Assembly (NCBI GenBank): GCA_009840635.1
Contig: VXNL01000085.1
Coordinates: 1 to 42,229, forward strand
Origin: Acidobacteriota bacterium
GTDB lineage: Bacteria > Acidobacteriota > Vicinamibacteria > Marinacidobacterales > Marinacidobacteraceae
Direction of reading: 5' to 3'
Length of the DNA: 42,229 nt
Shown: positions 33,806 through 42,184 of the stretch, one piece after another
How positions within the stretch are numbered: position 1 is the stretch's first letter
Layout of the letters: each line of letters begins with the position of its first letter
Position numbers and translations under genes: made by a program
The notes under the pieces: model-generated
What the model was told of the DNA's origin: nothing
Databases searched by the model: none
The model's input: the letters and a program-made list of their open reading frames with translations, nothing else

Positions 33806-35278
33806 ATGCCTGAACGCCGCCCGGTACCCGCCGCGGAGAGCGACGCGGCGCGGCCGCACGACCTCCCCCGGGTCGTCATCGTGGGATCCGGGCAGACCGG
33901 GCGGGAACTCGCGCGCCAGCTCGCCGGCGAGCGCCGGGTTGTGGTCCTCGACACCGACCCGCAGAAGCTGGAACGCCTGCGCGAGGACGCGCCGCACCAA
34001 TCGTTCGAGACGCTCCTCCGCGACGGGACCAGCGCCCTCGCGCTCCGTGACGCCGCCGGCGACGGGGCCGAGTGGGTGATCGCCGCCACCGATCAGGACG
34101 ACGTCAACATCGAGGTCTGCCGGGTGGCGGGCGAACTGGACCCCCGCCCGTCCACCATCGGCACCCTCCGGGAGTCGCACCGGACCGGCATGCTGCGCGC
34201 GACCGGCGCCGAGAGCATCGCCCGGCCGGACGTCATCGCAAACCAGATCCGGAACCGGATCGAGCGCTCGCACCAGGTGGCGACCAGCCTCGGCCTCGGC
34301 CGCGGCGAGATCCGGGAGATCCAGGTGCTGCCGACCTCTCCGGCGGTGAACGTGAAGCTCCGCGACCTCGGCGCCCGGAAGTGGCTCGTCGCCGGGATCT
34401 ACCGGGGAGACCGCTTCGTCGTCCCCGACGGCGACGCGGTGATCGAAGCGGGAGACCGCCTCCTGATCACCGGCGAGCCGGAGGTGGCTCCCGGCGCCGC
34501 GGAGTTCTTGCGGGAAGGGAAATCCCTCTTCCCGTTGCAGTTCGGCAGCCACATCGTGGTGTTCGCCGAGCGGGAGCTCCCCGAAGTCGCGTGGCGGGAA
34601 GCGGAATACCTGTTCCGCACCTCTCGGGCGCGCCGTTTTCGGATCGTGGCGCCCGAGGGAGTGGAGCCGCCCGGCGACTTCGGGGTTCCGGCGGACCGCC
34701 TCGCCCGCATCGTGCCCGGCGACGACCCCTTCGCCGTGGCGCGGCCCGATGCCGGCTGCGTGGTGATCGACCACGGAGAGCCGTCGTTCCTGGCGCGCAT
34801 CGGCCTCAACGCGGCGCGTTTCCTTTCCACCATGGCGCGATTCTCCTGCCCGGTGCTGATCCCCGGCGCCAGCTTTCCGTGGGAGCGCCTGGTGATTCCG
34901 GTCACCGACGTGGAGGGCACGCTGCGCGCCGCGGACACCGCGATCGGCCTCTCGCGGCAGTTCGGCATTCCCCTGGCCGCCGTGGTCGTGACCCCGCCGT
35001 CCTTCATCGGCCGGGGACTCGAAAGCGGGGCGGACGTGGCCTCGGTGCTCGCCGCCATCGAACGGATGGCGGACCTTTACCGGGTGCGGGTTCCCATCAT
35101 CCGCGCCGAGGGGAATCCGCCACGGCAACTTGCCCGCCTGACCGGTCCCCGGGATCTCCTCATCCTGGGATACGACCAGGGACACGCCGGCTCTTTCTTC
35201 CGGCCGGACCCCGCAGTCCACATGATGATCCGGGCGCGAGCCTCGGTCCTCGCTCTACCGATCCCGGCGCACCACTAA
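33806..35278 (+). CDS. TrkA-like NAD-binding and RCK-type regulatory protein
   Basis: A 490-residue cytoplasmic protein related to the regulators of potassium uptake and ion channels. Residues about 20-140 form a TrkA-N Rossmann domain (VVIVGSGQTGRELARQL, then VVLDTDP and VIAATDQDDVN). Residues about 165-232 form a TrkA-C domain (VKLRDLGARKWLVAGIYR, GDRLLITGEPE). The C-terminal half (about 245-490) resembles two universal-stress-protein-like units, with DLLILGYDQGHAGSFF near the end. No Trk, Ktr or channel membrane subunit is in the window, so it may serve a distant transporter or a different ligand-sensing role. The ribosome site is weak. Repeat copy D lies just after the stop. Confidence 0.82.
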   Translation: MPERRPVPAAESDAARPHDLPRVVIVGSGQTGRELARQLAGERRVVVLDTDPQKLERLREDAPHQSFETLLRDGTSALALRDAAGDGAEWVIAATDQDDVNIEVCRVAGELDPRPSTIGTLRESHRTGMLRATGAESIARPDVIANQIRNRIERSHQVATSLGLGRGEIREIQVLPTSPAVNVKLRDLGARKWLVAGIYRGDRFVVPDGDAVIEAGDRLLITGEPEVAPGAAEFLREGKSLFPLQFGSHIVVFAERELPEVAWREAEYLFRTSRARRFRIVAPEGVEPPGDFGVPADRLARIVPGDDPFAVARPDAGCVVIDHGEPSFLARIGLNAARFLSTMARFSCPVLIPGASFPWERLVIPVTDVEGTLRAADTAIGLSRQFGIPLAAVVVTPPSFIGRGLESGADVASVLAAIERMADLYRVRVPIIRAEGNPPRQLARLTGPRDLLILGYDQGHAGSFFRPDPAVHMMIRARASVLALPIPAHH

Positions 35279-35294
35279 TCTGGGCGTCGCGCGC

Positions 35295-35377
35295 GATGGC
35301 GCGGCGGCAGTTCCACGCCGCGCCGTGCGCTGCGCTCCCGCGCAGCGCGTGCCGGCTGAAGCCGGCGTTCCAAGCCT
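35295..35377. repeat. Dispersed palindromic element, short copy D
   Basis: A shortened copy of about 83 bases between two convergent genes. The right arm (35349-35377) is intact: GTGCCGGCTGAAGCCGGC, then GTTCCAAGCC. The left side keeps GATGGCG and TTCCACGCCGCG but has lost the GCCGGCTTCAGCCGGC hairpin. Between them is a CGCTGCG / CGCAGCG-type inner hairpin, as in copy A. A further half arm (TTGAAGCCGGCGTCC) lies at 35421-35444. Confidence 0.75.
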
Positions 35378-35458
35378 TCGCGTCCTCCGGGCTGACCGGC
35401 TATGCGCCATTCCGCTGCGCTTGAAGCCGGCGTCCCGAGGCCGGCGACCCTGGCTGGA

Positions 35459-38026
35459 TCAGTGCCGGTGTATCCGGCGCTCTCCCGACGCGTTCGCGCC
35501 GCCGATGGGCGAACCCTGGGGGCGCTCCGGCCGGCTAGCGTTCGGGTCGAGGCTCTCGTCGCGGTCGGCGAAGCGGCGGATGTCGGCGACGGCGAGAGTC
35601 TCGTGCGGCGTCGCGTCGCCCATGTCGGCAAGCGTGCCGCCCAGCGCCATCAGCCGATCCTCGATGATCGCCCGCACCCGCGCCGGGTTGTCGGGGTTCA
35701 TGGCCTCCCGCATCATGCCGTTCAGGACGCTGCGTTCCGCGGCGTCCTGCACCATGCGGCGGTAGCTGTCATCCGGCTCCGCGTTGCCCCAGGTCTTCTC
35801 CACCAGCCGGTCGAGGACCTCCGCGAGCCCCGGCTGGTCCGGATCCATCGCGTGGTTGTTCACCAGACGCGCCATCCGCTCCGGGTGGAGCAGGAGCTCC
35901 ACGGTGTAGTCGGCCGAGGTGTCCGCCGCGGCCAGCGGGTCGAAGACGAGCCCGGTGTGCCCGTCGAACCCCTCTCCGCCCGATTCCCGGTAGGCCGGGG
36001 GTGGAATCAACTCCACGATCCGCTCCGGCAGCGCCAGGAAGTCCGTCTCCAGCGTGCGGAGGACCATCTCCAGCGCCTCCCGCTGGCGCTCGCCCGGGAC
36101 GGGTGCGACGGGCCGCTGCCCGTCTCCCCGCACCGCGTAGTAGTACTCCTGGCCGCCGACGGTGTTCAGCGCCGCCTTCATCTGGAAGCGGTGGTGCAGG
36201 TAGAGCGGCACCAGCACCGGCTCCAGCAGCGACATGGGTTCGCCGGTCCGGATCACGTTCTCCCCGAAGGCGTCGAGGCCGGCCTGCCGGATCTCGATCT
36301 CGCGTCCCAGGTGCCGGACCAGGTCCTGGCCGTTGTCCCAGACCGAGGCCAGCGGATGCGCGCCGGCCCCGATGTAGTTATCGGTGTGGGCCATGAACCG
36401 GGTCTCGGACATCAGCCCTTCCTGCATGATCGCGTCGAGCCGCGCCGCGGTCTCTTCCGGCGGAAAGTGGCCGTAGGCCCAGCGGACCGAGAGGATGTCG
36501 TAGGAGCCGATCCCGACCCCGTAGGCGTCATCCAGCTTCACCACCCCGTCCTCGAGCACCGCGAGCGGCGCGGGGTAATCCATGACGCTCGCCCGGCCGC
36601 CGTAGGTGGACGCCATGTAGTTGTGCGGGAATCCGATGGCATGTCCCACCTCGTGAGCGGAGAGCTGCGCCACCCGCGCGAGGGCCAGGTCCACCGGGGT
36701 GGCGCCCTCGCCCACCTGCGCGAGGTAGGAAAAGCCCGGCGCCGCCGAGAGCCCGCAGGAGTGCGGCCCGTCGGGGTCCGGCGGCAGGCCGACCGGCAGC
36801 GCGCCGGAGGCCGCGTCGAACGGCGCCACCATGCCCACCCCGAGCAGGTGGTCCTGCCGCAGCCGCAGGCTGCCCAGGTTCACGTTGCCCTTGATGATCT
36901 CGCCGGTCCGGGGGTCCCGGACTCCCCCGCCGTAGGACCAGCCGCGGGTGCGGCGATGAGTCCAGTGGATCATGTTGTAGCGGATGTCCTGGGCGTCGGC
37001 GCCCTCCGGTAGCCGCTCGACCTGGAACGCGTCGATGAACCCGGCGGCCTCGAACGCCTCGTTCCACCAGCGCGCCCCCTCGATCAGCGCTGTCCGCACC
37101 GGCTCGGGAACCCCGCGGTCGAGGTAGTAGACGATCGGTTCCACGACTTCCGAACGCTCCGCGGAGGGGTCCACCTTGTGGAGCCGGTGGCGGGAGGCCA
37201 GCCTCACGGTCATCGGCTGATCGATCGGGGTCGCGTAGTCCATGAAGGTCGGGCCGCCCACCCCGATCCGCGGATCGGCCACCCGGATCTCGAATCCCGG
37301 CCCGGGCAGGCGGACAAGCGAGTGGTGGTGCCGGAGCGTGACCGCGTCCCCGCTGCTGGCAACCCCCGAGACGAGCCCACCCGGGTTGTCGCTCGTGAAG
37401 GTCAGCATGGTCTCGACTTCGGTGTTGTCGGGGAAGCCCTTGGTGTTCTCGAGGTGGAAGACGCTGCGGCTCCGGTCGAGCCGGAAGGTCCCCTGCCCGG
37501 CGCGGGCGATCCGCGCCGCCGAGCCGTGGGCGTCGCGCAGGAAGAAGTCGGTCATGTCCACCAGAACCCGCTCGCCGGTTTGCGCCGCGATCTCGAACCC
37601 CCAGTGCACCGAAGGGGCGAACGCGTCGCGGACCGCCCGCACCTCGTCCGGGTTGTCGCTGACCGCCCGGTAGCTGTAGTTCGGCTCCATCAGCAGGATG
37701 CGCGGGCCGACGCGGATGGGCATGAGCACCGCGCGCCGGCTGATCTGCCCGCGGTCGAGGCCGATCGGGTTGCTGCCGAGGCCGGAAGCCGCGGAGACCG
37801 AGTACATGAACTCTTCCTCCATCTCGGCGAACTCCGCGAACAGGTGTCCGGTGCGTTCGTCCCAGTAGAGGGGCACGAACCCGGAGATCGCGGTCATCCC
37901 GGCCGTCTTTTCCTCGATCGTGGGAGGCGCGTCCTGCGCCAGCGCCGGCGCGCCCAGGAGCGCGGCGGCCAACAGCAGGAGGCCCGTCCGGAGCAGGAGG
38001 CGGGACGGAAGCATCGTCGTCATCAT
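35459..38026 (-). CDS. Secreted zinc metalloprotease, DUF5117/DUF4953 type
   Basis: An 855-residue exported protein with a metzincin-like active site. The signal peptide runs MLPSRLLLRTGLLLLAAALL to ALAQ. The N-terminal part (about 35-250) matches the DUF5117 region (ISGFVPLYWDERTGHLFAEF). The catalytic domain has the zinc motif HEVGHAIGFPHN with His458, Glu459, His462 and His468, then the Met-turn SVMDYP near 485. The C-terminal part continues the DUF4953-type region. Proteins of this kind are common in Bacteroidota, Acidobacteriota and Gemmatimonadota, but their substrates are mostly unknown. ATG 38026 is favoured by AAAGG upstream and by the signal peptide; a longer reading exists. The stop faces the TrkA-like gene across repeat D. 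Confidence 0.9.
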   Translation of the reverse strand: MMTTMLPSRLLLRTGLLLLAAALLGAPALAQDAPPTIEEKTAGMTAISGFVPLYWDERTGHLFAEFAEMEEEFMYSVSAASGLGSNPIGLDRGQISRRAVLMPIRVGPRILLMEPNYSYRAVSDNPDEVRAVRDAFAPSVHWGFEIAAQTGERVLVDMTDFFLRDAHGSAARIARAGQGTFRLDRSRSVFHLENTKGFPDNTEVETMLTFTSDNPGGLVSGVASSGDAVTLRHHHSLVRLPGPGFEIRVADPRIGVGGPTFMDYATPIDQPMTVRLASRHRLHKVDPSAERSEVVEPIVYYLDRGVPEPVRTALIEGARWWNEAFEAAGFIDAFQVERLPEGADAQDIRYNMIHWTHRRTRGWSYGGGVRDPRTGEIIKGNVNLGSLRLRQDHLLGVGMVAPFDAASGALPVGLPPDPDGPHSCGLSAAPGFSYLAQVGEGATPVDLALARVAQLSAHEVGHAIGFPHNYMASTYGGRASVMDYPAPLAVLEDGVVKLDDAYGVGIGSYDILSVRWAYGHFPPEETAARLDAIMQEGLMSETRFMAHTDNYIGAGAHPLASVWDNGQDLVRHLGREIEIRQAGLDAFGENVIRTGEPMSLLEPVLVPLYLHHRFQMKAALNTVGGQEYYYAVRGDGQRPVAPVPGERQREALEMVLRTLETDFLALPERIVELIPPPAYRESGGEGFDGHTGLVFDPLAAADTSADYTVELLLHPERMARLVNNHAMDPDQPGLAEVLDRLVEKTWGNAEPDDSYRRMVQDAAERSVLNGMMREAMNPDNPARVRAIIEDRLMALGGTLADMGDATPHETLAVADIRRFADRDESLDPNASRPERPQGSPIGGANASGERRIHRH

Positions 38027-38126
38027 GGGGCTCAACCTTTGCGGAAAGAGAAGGCGTGGCCCCGAATCATGCCGGAAACTCCCGGAGCGCGGCAATGAGG
38101 CGCGCGCCAGCGGACTGCCCGCGCCG

Positions 38127-38152
38127 CACTCCGGGTCGGGGAACCCGGAGTG
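38127..38152 (-). terminator. Perfect hairpin after hflC, possible terminator
   Basis: A perfect 10-base stem CACTCCGGGT / ACCCGGAGTG with a 6-base loop, 14 bases after the hflC stop on the minus strand. There is no T-run. Confidence 0.5.
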
Positions 38153-38165
38153 GACGGGCCGGAAA

Positions 38166-39095
38166 TCAGCGCGACCGGCGCAGGAAGTCGAGGAATTCGC
38201 TGTCGCTCCCGATGACCAGGGTGACCCCCTCGTCGAGAGCGTTTCGGTAGGTCTCGAGCGACTTCATGAAACGGTAGAAGTCGGCGTCCCGCTGGTAGGC
38301 CCGCGCGTAGATCGCCGACGCCTCGGCGTCGGCCCGGCCGCGGACTTCCTCGGCCTGGCGGAACGCCTCCGACTCGATGGTCTTGAGTTCCCGCTCGCGT
38401 TGGCCACGGACCTCGGCGGCGCGTCCCTGACCCTCGGAGCGGCTCCGCTCGGCGATCCGCTGGCGCTCCGAGATCATCCGCTCGTAGACCTTGGCGCGCA
38501 CTTCCTCGACGTAGTTGACGCGCTTGATCCGGACGTCCACCAGTTCGATGCCGAAACTCGGCGTGACCTCCGAGGCCTTCTCCAGGATGCTCCGGGTGAT
38601 CGCGTTCCGTCCGAACTCGATGTCCCGGACCGCCTCCTCGTTGGCGAACGAGACGAGATCCTCGGTGATCTCGAAGTCGCGGTTGGTGATCCGCACGATC
38701 TCGATGAGGTCGTAGCTCGCCACCGCGTTCCGCGTCTCGCCGTCGATGATGTCGTCGAGCCGGCTCTGAGCGCCGCGCTCGTCGCGGACCGATTGGAAGA
38801 ACAGCAGCGGATCGGCAATCCGCCAGCGCGCGTAGGTGTCCACCCAGATGAACTTCTTGTCCCGGGTGGTGATCTGGTTGGCGTCCCCGTCCCAGGGCAG
38901 CCAGCGCTGGTCGAAGCGCGTGACCACGTGGATGAAGGGGAGTTTGAAATGGAGCCCCGGCTCGGCTACCGCGCCACCGATGGGTTGCCCGAATTGGGTG
39001 ATGATGGCCTGTTCCGTCTCGCGGATCGTGTAGGTCGCAGAAAAGAGGAGGACGAGACCAAGCAGCGTCCCCGCGACCGGAAGCGCGCGTTTCAC
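38166..39095 (-). CDS. hflC: HflC-like membrane protease regulator (prohibitin family)
   Basis: A 309-residue SPFH/prohibitin-family protein that pairs with HflK in a membrane ring around the FtsH protease. One N-terminal helix (about 5-22, ALPVAGTLLGLVLLFSATYT) anchors it, and the SPFH domain follows (TRFDQRWLPWDGDANQI, VDTYARWRIADP). Residues about 190-260 are a charged coiled coil (AERSRSEGQGRAAEVRGQRE). FLDFLRR near the C-terminus is typical of HflC. The start is GTG 39095 with GGGAGGA upstream; it overlaps the hflK stop (GTGA), so the two are translated as a pair. FtsH is not in the window. Confidence 0.93.
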   Translation of the reverse strand: MKRALPVAGTLLGLVLLFSATYTIRETEQAIITQFGQPIGGAVAEPGLHFKLPFIHVVTRFDQRWLPWDGDANQITTRDKKFIWVDTYARWRIADPLLFFQSVRDERGAQSRLDDIIDGETRNAVASYDLIEIVRITNRDFEITEDLVSFANEEAVRDIEFGRNAITRSILEKASEVTPSFGIELVDVRIKRVNYVEEVRAKVYERMISERQRIAERSRSEGQGRAAEVRGQRERELKTIESEAFRQAEEVRGRADAEASAIYARAYQRDADFYRFMKSLETYRNALDEGVTLVIGSDSEFLDFLRRSR

Positions 39096-40183
39096 TTCGA
39101 TTCCTCCCTTTCGGGCTGTTGAGCGGACCCGGGGTCTCCAGGATTCGCAGAGGGCTGCCGCTGCCCGTTGAGGTTGAGCAGGGGCAGGATGTTCGCCCCG
39201 CTCTCGTCGAGGATCACCTTCTGGCCGAGCTTCGGCATGACCTCGGACAGGGTCTCCAGATACATCCGCGAACGGGTGACCCGGGGCGCGTTCCGATACT
39301 CGGCGTACACCGCCTCGAAGCGCGCCGCCTCGCCGCGGGCCCGGTTGACCCGTTCCGCGGCATAGCCCTCGGCTTCCTGGATGACGCGCTCCGCGTCGCC
39401 GCGGGCGCGCGGGATCGCCTGGTTGTATTCGGCGAGCGCTTCGTTCGTGAGCCGCTCCTTCTCCTGGATCGCCTCGTTCACTTCGTTGAAGGAAGGCTTG
39501 ACCGAATCCGGCGGGTTCACGTCCTGAAGAACGAGCTGCTGGACGCTGATGCCGGTCTCGTAGCGGTCGTTCATCTCCTGGAGCAGATCCTTCGCGCGGG
39601 CGGCGATCCGTTCCCGGCCCACGGTCAGCACCTCGTCCACGCTGTGATCTCCGACCACGTCGCGCATGGCCGCCTCGCTCATGTCGCGGAACGTCGAGCG
39701 GATCTCCCGGACATTGAAGAGGTAGGCGCGCGGGTCCTGGACCTTGTACTGCACGATCCACTCGACCACGGCCACGTTGAGGTCGCCGGTGAGCATCAGC
39801 GACTCCTCGAGAAACTGCCGCTGGTCGTAGGTGGTGCGGACACCCGCTTCGACCGTCCGGAACCCGAACTCTTCCTTGAGTTGCCGCTCCACCGGAACCT
39901 TGGTGACGGTCTCGAGGAAGGGCAGGAGGAAATGGAGTCCCGGATCCGTTACCCGGGCGTAGCGCCCGAAACGGGTCACGACCCCGGCTTCGTCGGGCTG
40001 GATCGAATAGACCGACGTGAAGAAGAGGACCACGACGCCCAGTCCGACCGCGACGCGCAGCGCCATCCGCCGGGCGTTCCCGCCGAAACGCCTCAGCAAG
40101 CCTTCAAGATCCGGTAGCCCGGGTTGTTCCCCGCCGAGCCCCGACCAGGGCCCGTTGCCTCCGGGACTGTCATATAACGCCAT
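39092..40183 (-). CDS. hflK: HflK-like membrane protease regulator (prohibitin family)
   Basis: A 363-residue partner of HflC. A Gly-rich cytoplasmic start (about 1-38) precedes one helix (VAVGLGVVVLFFTSVYSI). The SPFH domain begins IQPDEAGVVTRFGRY and includes DPGLHFLLPF and a late VQQLVLQDVNPPDSVKPSF, a strong HflK mark. A long helix follows (RARGDAERVIQEAEGYAAER), then a Gln/Pro-rich tail. Two Met codons are possible. ATG 40183 is preferred because GGGAGG stands 9 bases before it but only 3 before ATG 40189. It is the first gene of the hflK-hflC pair and diverges from the SnoaL-like gene at 40237. Confidence 0.93.
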   Translation of the reverse strand: MALYDSPGGNGPWSGLGGEQPGLPDLEGLLRRFGGNARRMALRVAVGLGVVVLFFTSVYSIQPDEAGVVTRFGRYARVTDPGLHFLLPFLETVTKVPVERQLKEEFGFRTVEAGVRTTYDQRQFLEESLMLTGDLNVAVVEWIVQYKVQDPRAYLFNVREIRSTFRDMSEAAMRDVVGDHSVDEVLTVGRERIAARAKDLLQEMNDRYETGISVQQLVLQDVNPPDSVKPSFNEVNEAIQEKERLTNEALAEYNQAIPRARGDAERVIQEAEGYAAERVNRARGEAARFEAVYAEYRNAPRVTRSRMYLETLSEVMPKLGQKVILDESGANILPLLNLNGQRQPSANPGDPGSAQQPEREESK

Positions 40184-40236
40184 TCGCATGCGCCTCCCGT
40201 AACGGGGTGATCGTAGCGCGCGCCCCGGTGGCTACC

Positions 40237-40746
40237 ATGCTCCGGATGCGGAACCCTGCGATCTCTCTCGGACTCCTGATCCTCCTCTCCGGGGCCTGCG
40301 CCACTCCACCGGGGTCGACCGGCTCCGACAACACCGCGCCGGAGGAGCGTCAGGCGGTGACGCCGGCGGAGGCGGCGCGCATCGAGGCGGCCATCCGCGC
40401 GCTCATGGAAGCGCAGGCTGGCGCCTGGAACGAGGGAGATCTCGTGCGGTTCGTGGCGGACTATCTCGACGCTCCCCGGATGCGGTTCGTCTCGGGAGGG
40501 AGCGTCCGCTACGGCTCCGACCACGTGCTCGACCGCTACCGCCGGACCTACCCGGACCGGGCGGCGATGGGGGTGCTGACCTTCACCGACCTCGACGTGC
40601 GGGTGCTGTCCGACGAGTACGTCTTCGTGTTCGGCCGCTACAACCTCGAGCGCGAAAGCGACGCCCCCACGGGTCTCTTCACGCTCCTCTTCGAGCGGAC
40701 CGGGGACGGCTGGAAGATCTCGCACGACCACACGTCGTCGGGCTGA
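40237..40746 (+). CDS. SnoaL/NTF2-like (DUF4440-type) lipoprotein
   Basis: A 169-residue lipoprotein. The signal ends in the lipobox LLSGAC. A cone-shaped NTF2-like domain follows: a long helix (EAAIRALMEAQAGAWNEGDL), FVADYLDAPRMRFVSGG, YRRTYPDRAAMGVLTF and the closing strand LFERTGDGWKISHDHTSS, which fits DUF4440/SnoaL_3 proteins. These domains bind small molecules or act as weak enzymes; no function can be named here. ATG 40237 is used, though ATG 40246 would give an equally good signal and neither has a clear ribosome site. A hairpin lies 11 bases after the stop. Confidence 0.85.
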   Translation: MLRMRNPAISLGLLILLSGACATPPGSTGSDNTAPEERQAVTPAEAARIEAAIRALMEAQAGAWNEGDLVRFVADYLDAPRMRFVSGGSVRYGSDHVLDRYRRTYPDRAAMGVLTFTDLDVRVLSDEYVFVFGRYNLERESDAPTGLFTLLFERTGDGWKISHDHTSSG

Positions 40747-40756
40747 GGGGTCCTGC

Positions 40757-40792
40757 GCGGGTGCGCCGGCGACGGACCGCCGGCGTACCCGC
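40757..40792. terminator. Long hairpin between SnoaL-like and M28 genes
   Basis: A 15-base stem with one mismatch (GCGGGTGCGCCGGCG / CGCCGGCGTACCCGC) and a 6-base loop, 11 bases after the SnoaL-like stop and 19 bases before the next ATG. There is no T-run. It could be a terminator or a separate REP-type palindrome; it does not share the GGAACGCC arms of the large repeats. Confidence 0.5.
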
Positions 40793-40810
40793 GGTGATAC
40801 AACCCACCCC

Positions 40811-42184
40811 ATGTCGCCGCGGCTCCTCTCCTTCGCTCTTCTGATCGCCGCCCTGACGCTGCCGGCAGCGGGGCTGGCCCAAACCGGCGAACCTCCGGGA
40901 CGGGACCTCCGGATGTACGACCTCATCGACGCGGTCTCGGCAGAGCGCATCGAGTCCGACATCCGCACCCTGGTGAGCTTCGGCACGCGGCACACGCTCT
41001 CCGAGACCGAGAGCGAGACCCGGGGGATCGGCGCCGCCCGGCGCTGGATCCACGCGGAGTTCACCCGGATCTCGGATGCCTGCGGCGGTTGTCTCGAAGT
41101 CTCCTACCAGCGGAACGTGGTGCCGGGGCGGGAGGGGAGCCGCATTCCGGTGGACACCGAGGTCGTGAACGTCCTCGCAACCCTGCGGGGCGCGAGCGAG
41201 CCGAACCGCATCGTCATCATGTCGGGGGACATCGACAGCCGGGTCTCCGACGCGAACAATTTCACCGACGACTCGCCGGGCGCGAACGACAACGCGAGCG
41301 GCATGGCGGGCGCCATCGAGGCCGCCCGGGTGCTGAGCCGGCACGCCGGTTCCTTTCCCGCCACCATCATCCTGGCCGGCCTGTCCGGCGAGGAGCAGGG
41401 GCTCTACGGCGGCCGGCACATGGCGAGCGTGGCCGTGGAAGAGGACTGGGACATCGAGGCTGTTCTCAACAACGACATGATCGGAAACATCGAAGGGGTG
41501 GACGGGGTCATCCGCAACGACGTATTCCGGGTGTTCTCGGAACCGACCCCGGTGACCGAGACCGAGGAGGCGCGACGGCGGCGGCGCGTCACCGGCGGCG
41601 AGGTGGACGGCGTCTCCCGGCAGCTCGCGCGCTACGTGGCGCGGATGGCCGACCTGTACATTCCCAATCTCGAGGCCAGGATGATCTACCGCCTCGACCG
41701 CTTCGGGCGAGGCGGGCACCACCGCCCGTTCAACGACGCGGGGTTCCCGGGCGTCCGCATCATGGAGACCCACGAGAACTACCGGCGCCAGCACCAGGAC
41801 CTCCGCGTGGAGGACGGGATCGAGTACGGCGACGTGATCGAGGGAGTGAACTTCGACTACGCGGCGAAGCTGACCGGGGTGAACGTGATCACCCTCGCCG
41901 GGCTCGCCTGGGCGCCGGCCCCGCCCACCGGGGTCGGGATCGCCGGGGCGGTGCGGGCGTCCGCCGTCCTGTCATGGGATCCGGTGGCTTCGGAAGACCT
42001 CGCGGGGTATCGGGTCTACTGGCGGGACACCATTGCGCCCCAGTGGGAGCACTCGCGGTTCGTGGGGGACATCACCGAGTACACGTTCGAGAACCTGGTG
42101 ATCGACAACTACCTGTTCGGCGTGGCGTCGGTGGGGACGGACGGGAACGAGAGCGTCGTGGTGTTTCCGACGGCACGGCGGTAG
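40811..42184 (+). CDS. Secreted M28-family peptidase with C-terminal Fn3-like domain and altered metal ligand
   Basis: A 457-residue exported protein. The signal peptide ends at GLAQ. The M28 core has GANDNASG (Asp160), LSGEEQGLYGGRH (Glu194-195), LNNDMIGN (Asp222) and METHENYRRQHQD (His321). At the first ligand the usual GHxDS reads GDIDS, so Asp140 stands where the zinc-binding His should be; the rest of that motif (SRVSDANNFTDDSPG) is normal for the family. The last 85 residues or so (VRASAVLSWDPVASEDLAGY, YLFGVASVGTDGNES) form an Fn3-like domain, which often helps attach to surfaces or substrates. It may still bind one or two metals through Asp, or be impaired. It is the third M28 gene of the window and the only one with an Fn3 tail. 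Confidence 0.86.
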   Translation: MSPRLLSFALLIAALTLPAAGLAQTGEPPGRDLRMYDLIDAVSAERIESDIRTLVSFGTRHTLSETESETRGIGAARRWIHAEFTRISDACGGCLEVSYQRNVVPGREGSRIPVDTEVVNVLATLRGASEPNRIVIMSGDIDSRVSDANNFTDDSPGANDNASGMAGAIEAARVLSRHAGSFPATIILAGLSGEEQGLYGGRHMASVAVEEDWDIEAVLNNDMIGNIEGVDGVIRNDVFRVFSEPTPVTETEEARRRRRVTGGEVDGVSRQLARYVARMADLYIPNLEARMIYRLDRFGRGGHHRPFNDAGFPGVRIMETHENYRRQHQDLRVEDGIEYGDVIEGVNFDYAAKLTGVNVITLAGLAWAPAPPTGVGIAGAVRASAVLSWDPVASEDLAGYRVYWRDTIAPQWEHSRFVGDITEYTFENLVIDNYLFGVASVGTDGNESVVVFPTARR

